6,884 nucleotides of DNA from Bacillota bacterium. Lineage in GTDB: Bacteria > Bacillota > Clostridia > Lachnospirales > Lachnospiraceae. Where the stretch lies: positions 32,941 to 39,824 of the forward strand of contig WFLY01000028.1 in the NCBI GenBank assembly GCA_009177215.1. Reading direction: 5' to 3'. The position numbers were made by a program, and so were the translations under genes. Below the pieces are notes generated by a model. That model saw only the letters and a program-made list of their open reading frames with translations, was not told the DNA's origin and searched no databases. The number at the start of each line of letters is the position of its first letter. Position 1 is the first letter of the stretch. Shown here one piece after another: positions 1-6,576 of this stretch.

Positions 1-615
1 AAATTCTCGCACCTCTCTGCCTCGTTCCCCAATAAGAGCGATGACATTGATATCGGCCTTGGTATTGCGGGCAAACATACCCATGAGAGTAGACTTCCCC
101 ACACCGGAGCCGGCAAAAATACCGATACGCTGCCCTTTTCCCACAGTAATCAAGCTGTCTACCGCTTTAACGCCCAAAGACAGCACCTCATCAATAATTT
201 CACGACTCATGGGATCCGGAGGTGTTGCCTCCACCGGATAACGAACTCCCTCAATCAATCCCCCATCCATGGGAATCCCCATTCCATTTAAGGTTTTACC
301 AAGAAGCTTATCGCTTACTTGTACCATCAACGGATAAGCGGTGTTTTCCACAATACAGCCAAGTCCGATACCGTCGGTGGCATCATATGGCATCAGCAGG
401 GTCTTTTTATCCTTAAAACCTACTACCTCCGCAAGAATGGGCGCAGACGTTTTCTCTGTCTCCGGCAGGATTCGACATACATCGCCCAGCTTCGCATCCG
501 GTCCTACCGATTCAATAGTAAGCCCTACTACATTAACCACCTTTCCCAGCTTGCGGTAAAACATTTGTTCCGTTATCTTGCTATATTTTTCAAAATTAAT
601 TGCCACTCTCTGCAA
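1..615 (-). CDS. fliI: Flagellum-specific export ATPase FliI, N-terminal 205 codons (runs off the left edge)
   Basis: FliI is the cytoplasmic ATPase of the flagellar type III export apparatus; it works with FliH at the membrane export gate. The visible part holds the beta-barrel N-terminal domain (about residues 20-95), then the segment leading into the catalytic domain, with the P-loop GSGVGKST at about residues 169-176. It breaks off in GERGREVREF, a family-typical stretch just after the P-loop. The Walker B and C-terminal parts lie outside the window. I place the start at the TTG at 613-615, because AGGTGAT at 620-626 is a good Shine-Dalgarno match 4 nt upstream. An in-frame GTG at 622-624 lies inside that site, and a GTG at 604-606 has no comparable ribosome site. 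The frame directly continues that of fliH after its TAG stop, 9 nt away, so translational coupling is likely. Homology to FliI rather than F1-ATPase beta or Rho is supported by the flagellar operon context. Confidence 0.95.
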   Translation of the reverse strand, partial: MQRVAINFEKYSKITEQMFYRKLGKVVNVVGLTIESVGPDAKLGDVCRILPETEKTSAPILAEVVGFKDKKTLLMPYDATDGIGLGCIVENTAYPLMVQVSDKLLGKTLNGMGIPMDGGLIEGVRYPVEATPPDPMSREIIDEVLSLGVKAVDSLITVGKGQRIGIFAGSGVGKSTLMGMFARNTKADINVIALIGERGREVREF

Positions 616-626
616 ATATATCACCT
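613..626 (-). promoter_or_regulatory. Ribosome binding site and TTG start of fliI
   Basis: AGGTGAT (620-626) lies 4 nt before the TTG at 613-615 and overlaps the fliH stop codon (625-627). This fixes a non-ATG start and suggests that ribosomes finishing fliH re-initiate on fliI. The first in-frame ATG is 17 codons further in, without a ribosome site, and starting there would shorten the conserved N-terminus. Confidence 0.65.
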
Positions 627-1485
627 ATTTCTCATAAGACAACAGTCTTAGCTTCTGCTTCAGTTCTGACAGCTGCGTACCCAAGCCACAATCAAACACA
701 CCGTTGTCTGTTTCAATCAGGCACTCATTTTGTGAAAGCGTTATATCCTCCACTACCTCCACAAAACTGTTGGCAGAGACTGCGCCCGCCATAATTTGTT
801 TTTTCTGCATACTCACATACGGATAATCCTCTTTGGACACATGGAGCATAAAGCTGTGGCTCCCCTCTATCTTATGCAAGGTGGTAGAAATCAAATACAC
901 CAATATCTCCCGATAAGAAGAAAGCTCCACATGAAAGACATGCTCATAAATATCCGTTATCGTATCTATAAACTGAGGCTCAAGCTCCTTCATCAGCTGC
1001 CCGTACTCCGTTTCCAGCCTTTTCCTTTCCTCTTCGGTCTCTTTCCTTAGACGGTCACTTTCCTGCTGCACTCTCTGCATGCCTTCCTCGTAACCCTGCC
1101 GCTTTGCTTCCTCGAAAACTATGTTTTTCTCTCTTGCGGCATCTTCCCGCGCATCCAAGAGAATCTTCTGTGCCTCGGCATTTGCCTGTTCCAAAACACG
1201 TTCCGCTTCTTCTTTTAACATGTTCGCTTCCGCGCGTATTTTTTCCGTTTCCTCGTTCGCTTTAATGACATTGCCAGAGAGCCCCTCCTGCATTTCCTCT
1301 CCAACAAGCGAATCCACATCCACATTCTGAACCTGTATTCCTTCCACAAATCCCATATTTTCGGGAAGTCTCATTTTAATCGCCACCGATTCTATGCGTT
1401 TGGCAACCATCTCATTAGTGTCAATTATCCGCTTGTCTTCATGGCACACATTGGTAAAAAATTTTTTTAACAGATTACTAGACAA
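625..1485 (-). CDS. fliH: Flagellar assembly protein FliH (regulator of the FliI ATPase)
   Basis: FliH binds FliI, controls its ATPase activity and docks it to the export gate and C-ring; it is the flagellar cousin of the stator stalk of F/V-type ATPases. With the TTG start at 1483-1485 the protein has 286 residues. It has a short N-terminal region with an IDTNEMVAKRIE segment, and then from about residue 70 to 170 a long, charged Glu/Lys/Arg/Ala-rich stretch predicted to be coiled coil. The C-terminal FliH/HrpE-type domain ends in an ETDNGVFDCGLGTQLSEL motif typical of the family. The frame stays open upstream to an ATG at 1581, but that would give a 103-nt overlap with fliG and a non-conserved leader. 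The TTG follows a near-perfect GGAGGTGA site at 8 nt, so I prefer it. It overlaps fliG by 8 nt. An A7T6 run occupies codons 5-9. Confidence 0.92.
   Translation of the reverse strand: MSSNLLKKFFTNVCHEDKRIIDTNEMVAKRIESVAIKMRLPENMGFVEGIQVQNVDVDSLVGEEMQEGLSGNVIKANEETEKIRAEANMLKEEAERVLEQANAEAQKILLDAREDAAREKNIVFEEAKRQGYEEGMQRVQQESDRLRKETEEERKRLETEYGQLMKELEPQFIDTITDIYEHVFHVELSSYREILVYLISTTLHKIEGSHSFMLHVSKEDYPYVSMQKKQIMAGAVSANSFVEVVEDITLSQNECLIETDNGVFDCGLGTQLSELKQKLRLLSYEK
1456..1468 (-). repeat. A7T6 homopolymer tract at the beginning of fliH
   Basis: On the coding strand seven A are followed by six T, covering fliH codons 5-9 (Leu-Lys-Lys-Phe-Phe). The first part reads A AAA AAA in the zero frame, which has the X XXY YYZ phasing of a classical -1 slippery heptamer. 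Either a +1 or a -1 shift soon meets a stop codon (after roughly 5 to 10 codons). The tract is seen directly; any functional slippage or phase variation is inference. It may simply keep the start region free of secondary structure. Confidence 0.6.
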
Positions 1486-2494
1486 CGATCTCGTCACCTC
1501 CACCTCTGGAAATAACAATCTCACCTGCATCCTCCAGCTTTCTGATAATATTAACAATCTTCTGCTGTGCTTCTTCAACATCTTTCATACGTACAGGACC
1601 CATAAATTCCATATCCTCACGAATCATAACAGCAAGACGCTTGGAGAGGTTGTTAAAGATAGCATTCTGTACCTGCTCATTAGAGCCCTTAAGAGCAACC
1701 GCCAAATCATTATTATCCACGTCACGGAGTACACGTTGGATGGCTCTGTCATCAAGCAGCAGCACATCCTCGAACACAAACATCTTTTTGCGGATCTCGT
1801 CTGCAAGCTCTGGCTCCTCGATTTCCAAGGTTTCCATAATATGCTTCTCTGTTCCGCGATCCACGGTATTCAAAATCTCTACTACCGCATCCACACCACC
1901 GATAATGGTGTAATCCTGATTGACAAGACTTGTAAGTTTGGACTCCAAAACCTTCTCAACCTCCTTGATAACATCAGGACTCGTTCTGTCCATTACAGCA
2001 ATACGCTTTGCCACATCTGCCTGTCTGTCCGGCGGAAGCGCCGATATAATAAGGGATGCCTGCCCCGGCGGCAAATAGGATAAAATAAGCGCAATCGTCT
2101 GCGGATGTTCGTCTTGAATAAAGTTGATAAGTTGGGAGGGTTCTGTCTTTCGCACAAATTCAAAGGGCTTAACCTGTAGAGAAGCCGTCAGTTTGCTGAT
2201 AACATCCAATGCCTTCTCGCTTCCCAGAGCCTTCTCAAGCAGCTCCTTCGCATATGTAATACCGCCTTCCGCAATATACTGCTGCGCCAGACATACCTCA
2301 TAAAACTCGTTGATGACTTCCTCTTTAACCTGAGGAGTCACACTTCTGGTATTGGCAATTTCTAACGTCAGCTCCTCTATTTCTTCTTCCTTCAAATGCT
2401 TAAATATTCCGGCTGATCGCTCAGGTCCTAATGAAATCAACAAAATAGCTGCCTTTTGCAATCCTGAAATTTCACCGTCTTTTAGTCTTGCCAT
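1478..2494 (-). CDS. fliG: Flagellar motor switch protein FliG
   Basis: FliG forms the top layer of the cytoplasmic C-ring. It binds FliF at its N-terminus and FliM in the middle, and its C-terminal domain interacts with the stator to generate torque and switch direction. The 338-residue length is normal. Visible landmarks are the N-terminal FliF-binding helices (about 1-100), the EHPQ motif of the middle domain (129-132), the Gly-Gly hinge at about 199-200 and an MFVF motif at 238-241. These are followed by the charged torque helix region (EDVLLLDDRAIQRVLRDVD, about 242-260). The ATG at 2492-2494 follows the fliF stop by 17 nt and has AAGGAAAGG upstream as a ribosome site. The 3' end carries the fliH ribosome site and overlaps fliH by 8 nt. 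No defect is seen. Confidence 0.97.
   Translation of the reverse strand: MARLKDGEISGLQKAAILLISLGPERSAGIFKHLKEEEIEELTLEIANTRSVTPQVKEEVINEFYEVCLAQQYIAEGGITYAKELLEKALGSEKALDVISKLTASLQVKPFEFVRKTEPSQLINFIQDEHPQTIALILSYLPPGQASLIISALPPDRQADVAKRIAVMDRTSPDVIKEVEKVLESKLTSLVNQDYTIIGGVDAVVEILNTVDRGTEKHIMETLEIEEPELADEIRKKMFVFEDVLLLDDRAIQRVLRDVDNNDLAVALKGSNEQVQNAIFNNLSKRLAVMIREDMEFMGPVRMKDVEEAQQKIVNIIRKLEDAGEIVISRGGGDEIVV
1483..1501 (-). promoter_or_regulatory. Ribosome binding site and TTG start of fliH, inside fliG
   Basis: GGAGGTGA (1494-1501), an almost full complement to the 16S rRNA tail, sits 8 nt before TTG (1483-1485). The site is embedded in the last codons of fliG, where it encodes part of the Gly-Gly-Gly-Asp segment, and the start lies 8 nt inside fliG. 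The geometry argues for translational coupling of the switch protein gene to fliH, and it decides the start against the upstream ATG at 1581. Confidence 0.75.
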
Positions 2495-2511
2495 AACTAT
2501 TTACCTTTCCT

Positions 2512-4107
2512 TTATGCCCAATCCGCATTTAGCCAGTTGCGCAACAGCGCGGCAACAGCCTCCGGATTTTCATCTACAAACTTCTCAATCAGCTTGCGGG
2601 TCTCCGATTTTGCCTCCAAGTCAATATCTTCAAGCTCAGACTCGGGAGTAGATTGCAGCAGGTTCTCCACAGACAATTCTTCTTCCTCTGCAACCTCTCT
2701 CTGCGCACGCATGCTGCGCAGTACCACAAAAGCCAAAAGAGCCAGAATCACCACCAGCATCACTACACTGAGCACATTCGAGCTGCTGATGTCCATGCCC
2801 TCCTTGTCATAAAACACAGGACTTTCATAGGCTATAATTGTAATATTCTCTTCACTGATACTGGTAGCGTTTGCCACCATGCTGTAAAACTCAGGGTCTA
2901 CCTCCAACTTCGTATCCGCACTGTTTTGAGCCTTGTATTCCTCCCACGTAATACCATCCAAAAGCCCCTGTTTTCTTACGGTCTCCTCATGAAGCTCTCG
3001 AAAGCGTATCATGGCAATAGAAATAGAAGCGGCGTTATAATCAATGCTTCCGGCCGGTGTGATCTTATGAGTACTGGACTCATTGGGCAGGTAATGTTTC
3101 TGGGATTCCTCCTGTGAAGAGGATGAATTACCGTAATCGGGATTCACCATAACCGTACCGTCATTAGACTCCGCTCCCGGAACAGCCGCCCCACTGTTTT
3201 CGTTGGAAGACTCAAACTTGCTCTCCTGAGCAAGCATCCCCTCTTCTCTGTCCTCATTGGCATAATATTCCTTCAAGGACTCCTCATAGGATGCATAATC
3301 CACGGTCAGATGGCTTGTAACCGAAATGGAATCATACTGGTTTGTACCCCAAAGCAGTCTTGTTACCTGATTGGCAAGCATAGTTTCCGCTTGATTTTGC
3401 AACTCCAGCATGGAATGAGCCACACCCGAAGTTCCGTAATCGTCACCACCCGCAAACAAGAGATTGGAATCAAAATCCATGATAGTGATATTTGCCGTAG
3501 ACTCATTACCAAGAAAAGTCTGCACAGCCTTTGCCACTGCAGTTGCATTAGCCGAAGTGAATGTGCCGTCCAGTTCCAGCTGTACAGTCGCATAAGAATC
3601 CTGTTTCTGTGCCATCAGCGTGCCGTTCTGCGGCGTCATCCGTATGTTTACTTTAGCGCTCTTAACCGTTGACATAGCCGCCAGATCGCTCTCCAGCTTT
3701 CTCTCCAGATAAACGCCCCAAAGCTTCTCCTTATCTGCCGCCGTAGTAGAAAGTCCGCCTTTTAACGCATCTTCAGGCGAATAACTGTCAGGAACATAAC
3801 CCGCTGCACCCAGTGCCACATTTGCCGAAGACAGCTGGCTGGTCTCAACTTCGATTTTCAGTCCGTCCGTGGACTCCCTGTGCTTTATACCCGCACTCTC
3901 CAAAATATTGATAACCTCTGCCGCCTGAGCAGTAGTATCACAGGTAGTAAGCTTTGTATACTGCGGCTGTGAAAATATGTATATAATAATCGCAAAGGTA
4001 AAGGCAACTACTGCCGCAATACCGACGATAATACTCCTCTGCTTGGCGGTAAATTTATTCCACCACTCTGTTACTTTCGCAAGTAACCCTTTCAACCTGT
4101 CAGCCAT
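2512..4107 (-). CDS. fliF: Flagellar MS-ring protein FliF
   Basis: FliF oligomerises in the cytoplasmic membrane to form the MS ring, the platform on which export apparatus, rod and C-ring assemble. The 531-residue protein shows the expected order. A cytoplasmic N-tail is followed by membrane segment 1 (about 25-45) and a YscJ/FliF-type ring-building region (about 47-220, including LWGVYLERKLESDLA at 129-143). Next come a Ser/Glu/Asn-rich, probably flexible extracytoplasmic stretch (about 285-345), a second folded region, membrane segment 2 (about 445-463) and an acidic cytoplasmic tail. The tail ends in ENPEAVAALLRNWLNADWA (513-531), the FliG-binding helix. The ATG at 4105-4107 has AGGAG 9 nt upstream. 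It lies 18 nt after fliE and 17 nt before fliG, so it is within the same transcript. The flexible insert varies widely between species. Confidence 0.97.
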   Translation of the reverse strand: MADRLKGLLAKVTEWWNKFTAKQRSIIVGIAAVVAFTFAIIIYIFSQPQYTKLTTCDTTAQAAEVINILESAGIKHRESTDGLKIEVETSQLSSANVALGAAGYVPDSYSPEDALKGGLSTTAADKEKLWGVYLERKLESDLAAMSTVKSAKVNIRMTPQNGTLMAQKQDSYATVQLELDGTFTSANATAVAKAVQTFLGNESTANITIMDFDSNLLFAGGDDYGTSGVAHSMLELQNQAETMLANQVTRLLWGTNQYDSISVTSHLTVDYASYEESLKEYYANEDREEGMLAQESKFESSNENSGAAVPGAESNDGTVMVNPDYGNSSSSQEESQKHYLPNESSTHKITPAGSIDYNAASISIAMIRFRELHEETVRKQGLLDGITWEEYKAQNSADTKLEVDPEFYSMVANATSISEENITIIAYESPVFYDKEGMDISSSNVLSVVMLVVILALLAFVVLRSMRAQREVAEEEELSVENLLQSTPESELEDIDLEAKSETRKLIEKFVDENPEAVAALLRNWLNADWA

Positions 4108-4125
4108 GACAATTCTCTCCTAAAC

Positions 4126-4464
4126 TTAAATCTGCATCTGCATTAATTCCTTGTAGGCATCCATAATCTTATCCCTGATAGCCACAGTATACTGTAATGC
4201 AGTAGATGCCTTTTGCATTGCAATAGTCAAATCATGGGTATTCTCCGTTTCACCCAGAGCAAATTTAATTTTTTCATCCTCTGAATCCGACAGGTAATTG
4301 TTAGTTGTCTTGATATTGTCAATCGCTGTATTTAAAAAAGATTCAAAAAGCGTTCCCTCCGCCTTATCCGTTTTTTCCGTCAAAGTTCCCGTTAAAGAAG
4401 GTACCTGACTCACACCGTTCAAGCTGCCTAAGCCCATCTGCGCACTAATTGCCGATATATCCAT
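4126..4464 (-). CDS. fliE: Flagellar hook-basal body protein FliE
   Basis: FliE is a small exported protein that joins the MS ring to the proximal rod and is among the first substrates of the export system. The 112-residue length fits the family. The N-terminal half is Ser/Thr-rich and poorly conserved, as usual. The C-terminal half has the diagnostic part, with a Phe-Leu-Asn-Thr-Ala-rich helix at about 43-50 and DLTIAMQKASTALQYTVAIR followed by Asp-Lys-Ile-Met-Asp-Ala-Tyr and a terminal MQMQI. The ATG at 4462-4464 is preceded by AGGAGGAGAG about 8-10 nt away. It lies 33 nt after flgC and 18 nt before fliF, matching the flgBC-fliEFGHI order of Bacillus and clostridia. No signal peptide is present, as expected for a type III export substrate. 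Confidence 0.94.
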   Translation of the reverse strand: MDISAISAQMGLGSLNGVSQVPSLTGTLTEKTDKAEGTLFESFLNTAIDNIKTTNNYLSDSEDEKIKFALGETENTHDLTIAMQKASTALQYTVAIRDKIMDAYKELMQMQI

Positions 4465-4497
4465 TTATTACTCTCCTCCTTAATACTCCCCAAATTA

Positions 4498-4947
4498 CTA
4501 CTGCTGACTCAGCTCAAGCCCCTTTAAAGCTATAGATTTACTTGCATTGAAAGCCGTGGAATTTGCTTCATACGCACGACTGGCATCAATAAGATTCGTC
4601 ATTTCCATAATGATATTAACATTAGGACCGGTGACATAGCCGTTCTCATCCGCATCCGGATGAGAGGGATCATAAACCATATTCATCTCGGTCTCCATGT
4701 CCTCAAACACACTTGCAACCTTCACACCCTGTCCGCTATAGCCTGATGAAATATTCCCCAGCACCCTGCTAAAAGAGGTCTGATTCCCGCCCTTTTGGGC
4801 AAAGGTTACTGCCTTGCGGCGGTAAGGGGTGCCGTCTTGAGTACGGGTCGTGTTGGCATTTGCCACATTTTCAGATATTACATCCATACGATACCGCTGA
4901 GCGGTCATACCCGACGCATTAATATTAAAAGCCGAAAACATACTCAT
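4498..4947 (-). CDS. flgC: Flagellar proximal rod protein FlgC
   Basis: FlgC is one of the proximal rod subunits that extend the drive shaft through the cell wall; it is exported by the flagellar type III system. The 149-residue protein has the paired terminal helices of rod/hook proteins. The N-terminal flg_bb_rod motif (about residues 5-35) contains ISENVANANTTRT followed by GTPYRRKAV. The C-terminal helix (about 108-149) includes MEMTNLIDASRAYEANSTAF. The ATG at 4945-4947 lies 6 nt after AAGGAG; a second ATG two codons in is too far from that site. The gene follows flgB with a 75-nt gap, the largest in the operon here, in which I see no convincing promoter or terminator. Confidence 0.96.
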   Translation of the reverse strand: MSMFSAFNINASGMTAQRYRMDVISENVANANTTRTQDGTPYRRKAVTFAQKGGNQTSFSRVLGNISSGYSGQGVKVASVFEDMETEMNMVYDPSHPDADENGYVTGPNVNIIMEMTNLIDASRAYEANSTAFNASKSIALKGLELSQQ

Positions 4948-5022
4948 AAAAAACTCCTTCCTGCGCTTTTCATCGCTGTACGCCTATCACTGTTGTCAAA
5001 ATCTCCCGTCAATACGCTATTA

Positions 5023-5412
5023 CTACTTCATCTCCGCCAGTAGGTTGCTGAATTCATTGTTGACACTGGCAATCAAACCCTGATATTTCAACTGGTTCTT
5101 CGCCAGAATTAGACCTTCGTGATGAACATCCACGTTATTGCCGTCAAGGCGATAAGAAAAATTAGCATAATCCGTATACAATCTAGGTTTCAAGTCAGAT
5201 GTTTTCACATTTGCCACCTTGTCGTCCATAGACACAAAGCGATTGCTTCCAAGCGCCTTCCTCAACTCATCCTCAAAGGACACATCCTGCCTCTTATAGC
5301 CGGGGGTATCAACATTAGCCAGATTGTTGCCTATCACTTCATTTCTAAGCCAACTGGCATCTGCTGCCTTGTCTAATACATTTATGTAATCAAAGACATT
5401 TGTATTAATCAT
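5023..5412 (-). CDS. flgB: Flagellar proximal rod protein FlgB, first gene of the flagellar operon
   Basis: FlgB forms the base of the proximal rod, contacting FliE and the MS ring. From the ATG at 5410-5412 the protein has 129 residues, normal for the family. The N-terminal rod motif is clear, with VIGNNLANVDTPGYKRQ at about residues 27-43. The C-terminal helix includes NNVDVHHEGLILAKNQLKYQ. An ATG at 5437-5439 would add nine residues, but AAAGGAG at 5419-5425 stands 6 nt before the internal ATG, so I use the shorter form. It is the promoter-proximal gene of the flagellar operon, about 50 nt downstream of a vegetative-type promoter, and follows codY after a terminator. Confidence 0.95.
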   Translation of the reverse strand: MINTNVFDYINVLDKAADASWLRNEVIGNNLANVDTPGYKRQDVSFEDELRKALGSNRFVSMDDKVANVKTSDLKPRLYTDYANFSYRLDGNNVDVHHEGLILAKNQLKYQGLIASVNNEFSNLLAEMK

Positions 5413-5425
5413 TTCTGACTCCTTT
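5410..5425 (-). promoter_or_regulatory. Ribosome binding site deciding the flgB start
   Basis: AAAGGAG (5419-5425) is 6 nt before the ATG at 5410-5412. The alternative in-frame ATG at 5437-5439 has only a T-rich upstream sequence without a Shine-Dalgarno match, and the ribosome site itself would then be inside the coding region. Confidence 0.75.
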
Positions 5426-5470
5426 CTCAATATGTGCATAAAACAGTACGCAAACTGCCCACTCTATTCT

Positions 5471-5498
5471 ATTATAATTATTTTCGACAAAAACACAA
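5471..5498 (-). promoter_or_regulatory. SigA-type promoter of the flagellar operon (upstream of flgB)
   Basis: A perfect TATAAT -10 box (5471-5476) follows a weak TTGTGT -35 box (5493-5498) with a 16-bp spacer in AT-rich DNA. The predicted start near 5464 gives a leader of about 50 nt before flgB, too short for a riboswitch. No match to the flagellar sigma factor consensus (TAAA-N15-GCCGATAT) is seen in the gap, which agrees with early flagellar genes being read by the housekeeping sigma factor. The poor -35 box may mean that an additional factor affects its use. Confidence 0.6.
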
Positions 5499-5513
5499 TA
5501 TCATTTTGATATT
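5497..5513. promoter_or_regulatory. 17-bp perfect dyad overlapping the flgB -35 box (candidate operator)
   Basis: AATATCA-TTT-TGATATT is a perfect 7-bp inverted repeat with a 3-bp centre. It shares two bases with the proposed -35 hexamer and continues upstream of it, where a DNA-binding dimer could block or recruit RNA polymerase. It does not fit the CodY box (AATTTTCWGAAAATT). The symmetry is seen; the operator role is inferred, and AT-rich DNA makes chance dyads more likely. Confidence 0.4.
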
Positions 5514-5540
5514 TTTCCATAAAATACATTATGTTGTGTG

Positions 5541-5581
5541 AAAAAACAAAAGGACCTATTGATAATTCAATACATCCTTTT
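5541..5581 (-). terminator. Intrinsic terminator downstream of codY
   Basis: Read on the minus strand, two 15-nt arms (5567-5581 and 5548-5562) pair at 14 positions, with one G-G mismatch and one U-G wobble around an AUUA loop. A G and six U follow (5541-5547). The stem is long but AU-rich. It lies about 114 nt after the codY stop and upstream of the flagellar promoter, so it should separate most codY transcription from the operon. The 3' untranslated region between them holds only two short 4-bp stems (near 5684-5695 and 5649-5661) and no recognisable gene. Confidence 0.75.
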
Positions 5582-5694
5582 ACAAAATTACCTAACACTT
5601 CACAAAATCCATTTTTCCCTTATGTAGATGTAAAAAATCAGCTTTTCTCCGCCTCCTGCGGGATATGTACGATTTATGTTCCTCTCATGAGGTA

Positions 5695-6483
5695 CTATCC
5701 GCGCCGATTCTGCCTTTTCAATTCCTCAATCTCATCAAACACCACATCATTAAGCACCTTGATATAGGTTCCCTTCATCCCTGAGGAACGTGATTCAATA
5801 ACACCGGCACTTTCAAACTTGCGCAGCGCATTGACAATCACGGAACGGGTAATCCCTACCCTGTCTGCAATCTTGCTCGCAACTAAAATTCCCTCCATAC
5901 CGTTGAGTTCATCAAATATATGAGTGATAGCCTCCATCTCGGAAAAAGATAATGTGCTGATAGCCGACTTTACCACTGCTATCTTACGGCTTTCCTCAGC
6001 GCTTTCCTCATTTACGGCACGCAGCATCTCAAGCCCTACCACTGTGGTCCCGTATTCGCATAAGATAATATCATCTATATCATATTGTTCATCACATTTA
6101 TATATGAACAGTGTTCCAAGACGCTCACCCGCAATCTCTATAGGCGCAATGATCGCCTGAAATCTCTTGGTGTCAATACTCTCAAACCCCAAGGTCTCAA
6201 GATTCACGTTTTCCTTAGTGGACAACACACCTAAAAAGCGCTCGTTAAGCATGGTGTCAATAAAACCGCCCACATTCTCATCCAACAGCTCCGTAATAGG
6301 CTCAATCCCTTCCGACTTGCCAACGCCCAGCACTTTACCCTTACGGCTAATCACCAACACATTGGAGCTTAAAATCTCTCGCATTACCTTACAGATATCG
6401 CTAAACACCACCTTGCTGGAATTATTGTTGTGCAAAAGCTTGCCTATTTTCCTCGTCTTGTCCAATAGTTGTACACTGCTCAT
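5695..6483 (-). CDS. codY: GTP- and branched-chain amino acid-sensing global transcriptional regulator CodY
   Basis: CodY is a cytoplasmic dimeric DNA-binding protein that, when nutrients are plentiful, represses genes for amino acid metabolism, competence, virulence and in several species motility. The 262-residue protein has an N-terminal GAF effector domain (about 1-155), a linker helix and a C-terminal winged helix-turn-helix (about 197-245). The DNA-binding segment ASKIADRVGITRSVIVNALR (202-221) and the wing MKGTYIKVLN (236-245) are nearly identical to the Bacillus protein as I recall it. The effector domain is much less similar, and the region where Bacillus has Arg61-Met62 contains no arginine here. 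The ATG at 6481-6483 has GGAGGG 6 nt upstream. The gene has its own promoter and terminator and lies between topA and the flagellar operon, partly resembling B. subtilis, where codY directly precedes flgB. Confidence 0.97.
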   Translation of the reverse strand: MSSVQLLDKTRKIGKLLHNNNSSKVVFSDICKVMREILSSNVLVISRKGKVLGVGKSEGIEPITELLDENVGGFIDTMLNERFLGVLSTKENVNLETLGFESIDTKRFQAIIAPIEIAGERLGTLFIYKCDEQYDIDDIILCEYGTTVVGLEMLRAVNEESAEESRKIAVVKSAISTLSFSEMEAITHIFDELNGMEGILVASKIADRVGITRSVIVNALRKFESAGVIESRSSGMKGTYIKVLNDVVFDEIEELKRQNRRG

Positions 6484-6541
6484 TTGCTTCCCTCCATTGC
6501 CAGTTTATCAACCCCGCTCTCCCGATTCTCAACATAGTTTT

Positions 6542-6570
6542 ATTCTAGCACAAACAAAATCAGATTACAA
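6542..6570 (-). promoter_or_regulatory. SigA-type promoter of codY
   Basis: TTGTAA (-35, 6565-6570) and TAGAAT (-10, 6542-6547, five of six consensus bases) are 17 bp apart, and a TG one base before the -10 makes it an extended -10 element. The predicted start near 6535 gives a leader of about 52 nt. Upstream DNA is strongly AT-rich. No clear topA terminator is seen in the 143-bp gap, so some read-through from topA is possible. Confidence 0.7.
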
Positions 6571-6576
6571 TGCACA

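Noticed and set aside
625..1581. Longer FliH form starting at ATG 1581 (318 residues)
   Set aside because: It would overlap fliG by 104 nt, has no conserved leader, and a near-perfect ribosome site points to the TTG at 1483-1485.
1394..2083. 229-codon plus-strand open frame
   Set aside because: Lies antisense across fliG and fliH, has no family resemblance or ribosome site, and both minus-strand genes are unmistakable.
4948..5022. Internal promoter between flgB and flgC (a perfect TTGACA at about 4990-4995 and a TTGACG further up)
   Set aside because: No acceptable -10 box at 16-18 bp from either hexamer.
5023..5439. Longer FlgB form starting at ATG 5439
   Set aside because: No ribosome site before that ATG; AAAGGAG stands correctly before the internal ATG at 5410-5412.
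5413..5464. Riboswitch (for example c-di-GMP type) in the flgB leader
   Set aside because: The predicted leader is only about 50 nt and shows no conserved riboswitch core or expression-platform hairpin.
5575..5589. CodY-box-like AATTTTGTAAAAGGA near the codY terminator
   Set aside because: Only 10 of 15 matches, and half of it is explained by the terminator stem.
5531..5767. 78-codon plus-strand open frame in the codY-flgB gap
   Set aside because: Runs through the codY terminator and into the end of codY, with no ribosome site and low-complexity, unlike-protein composition.
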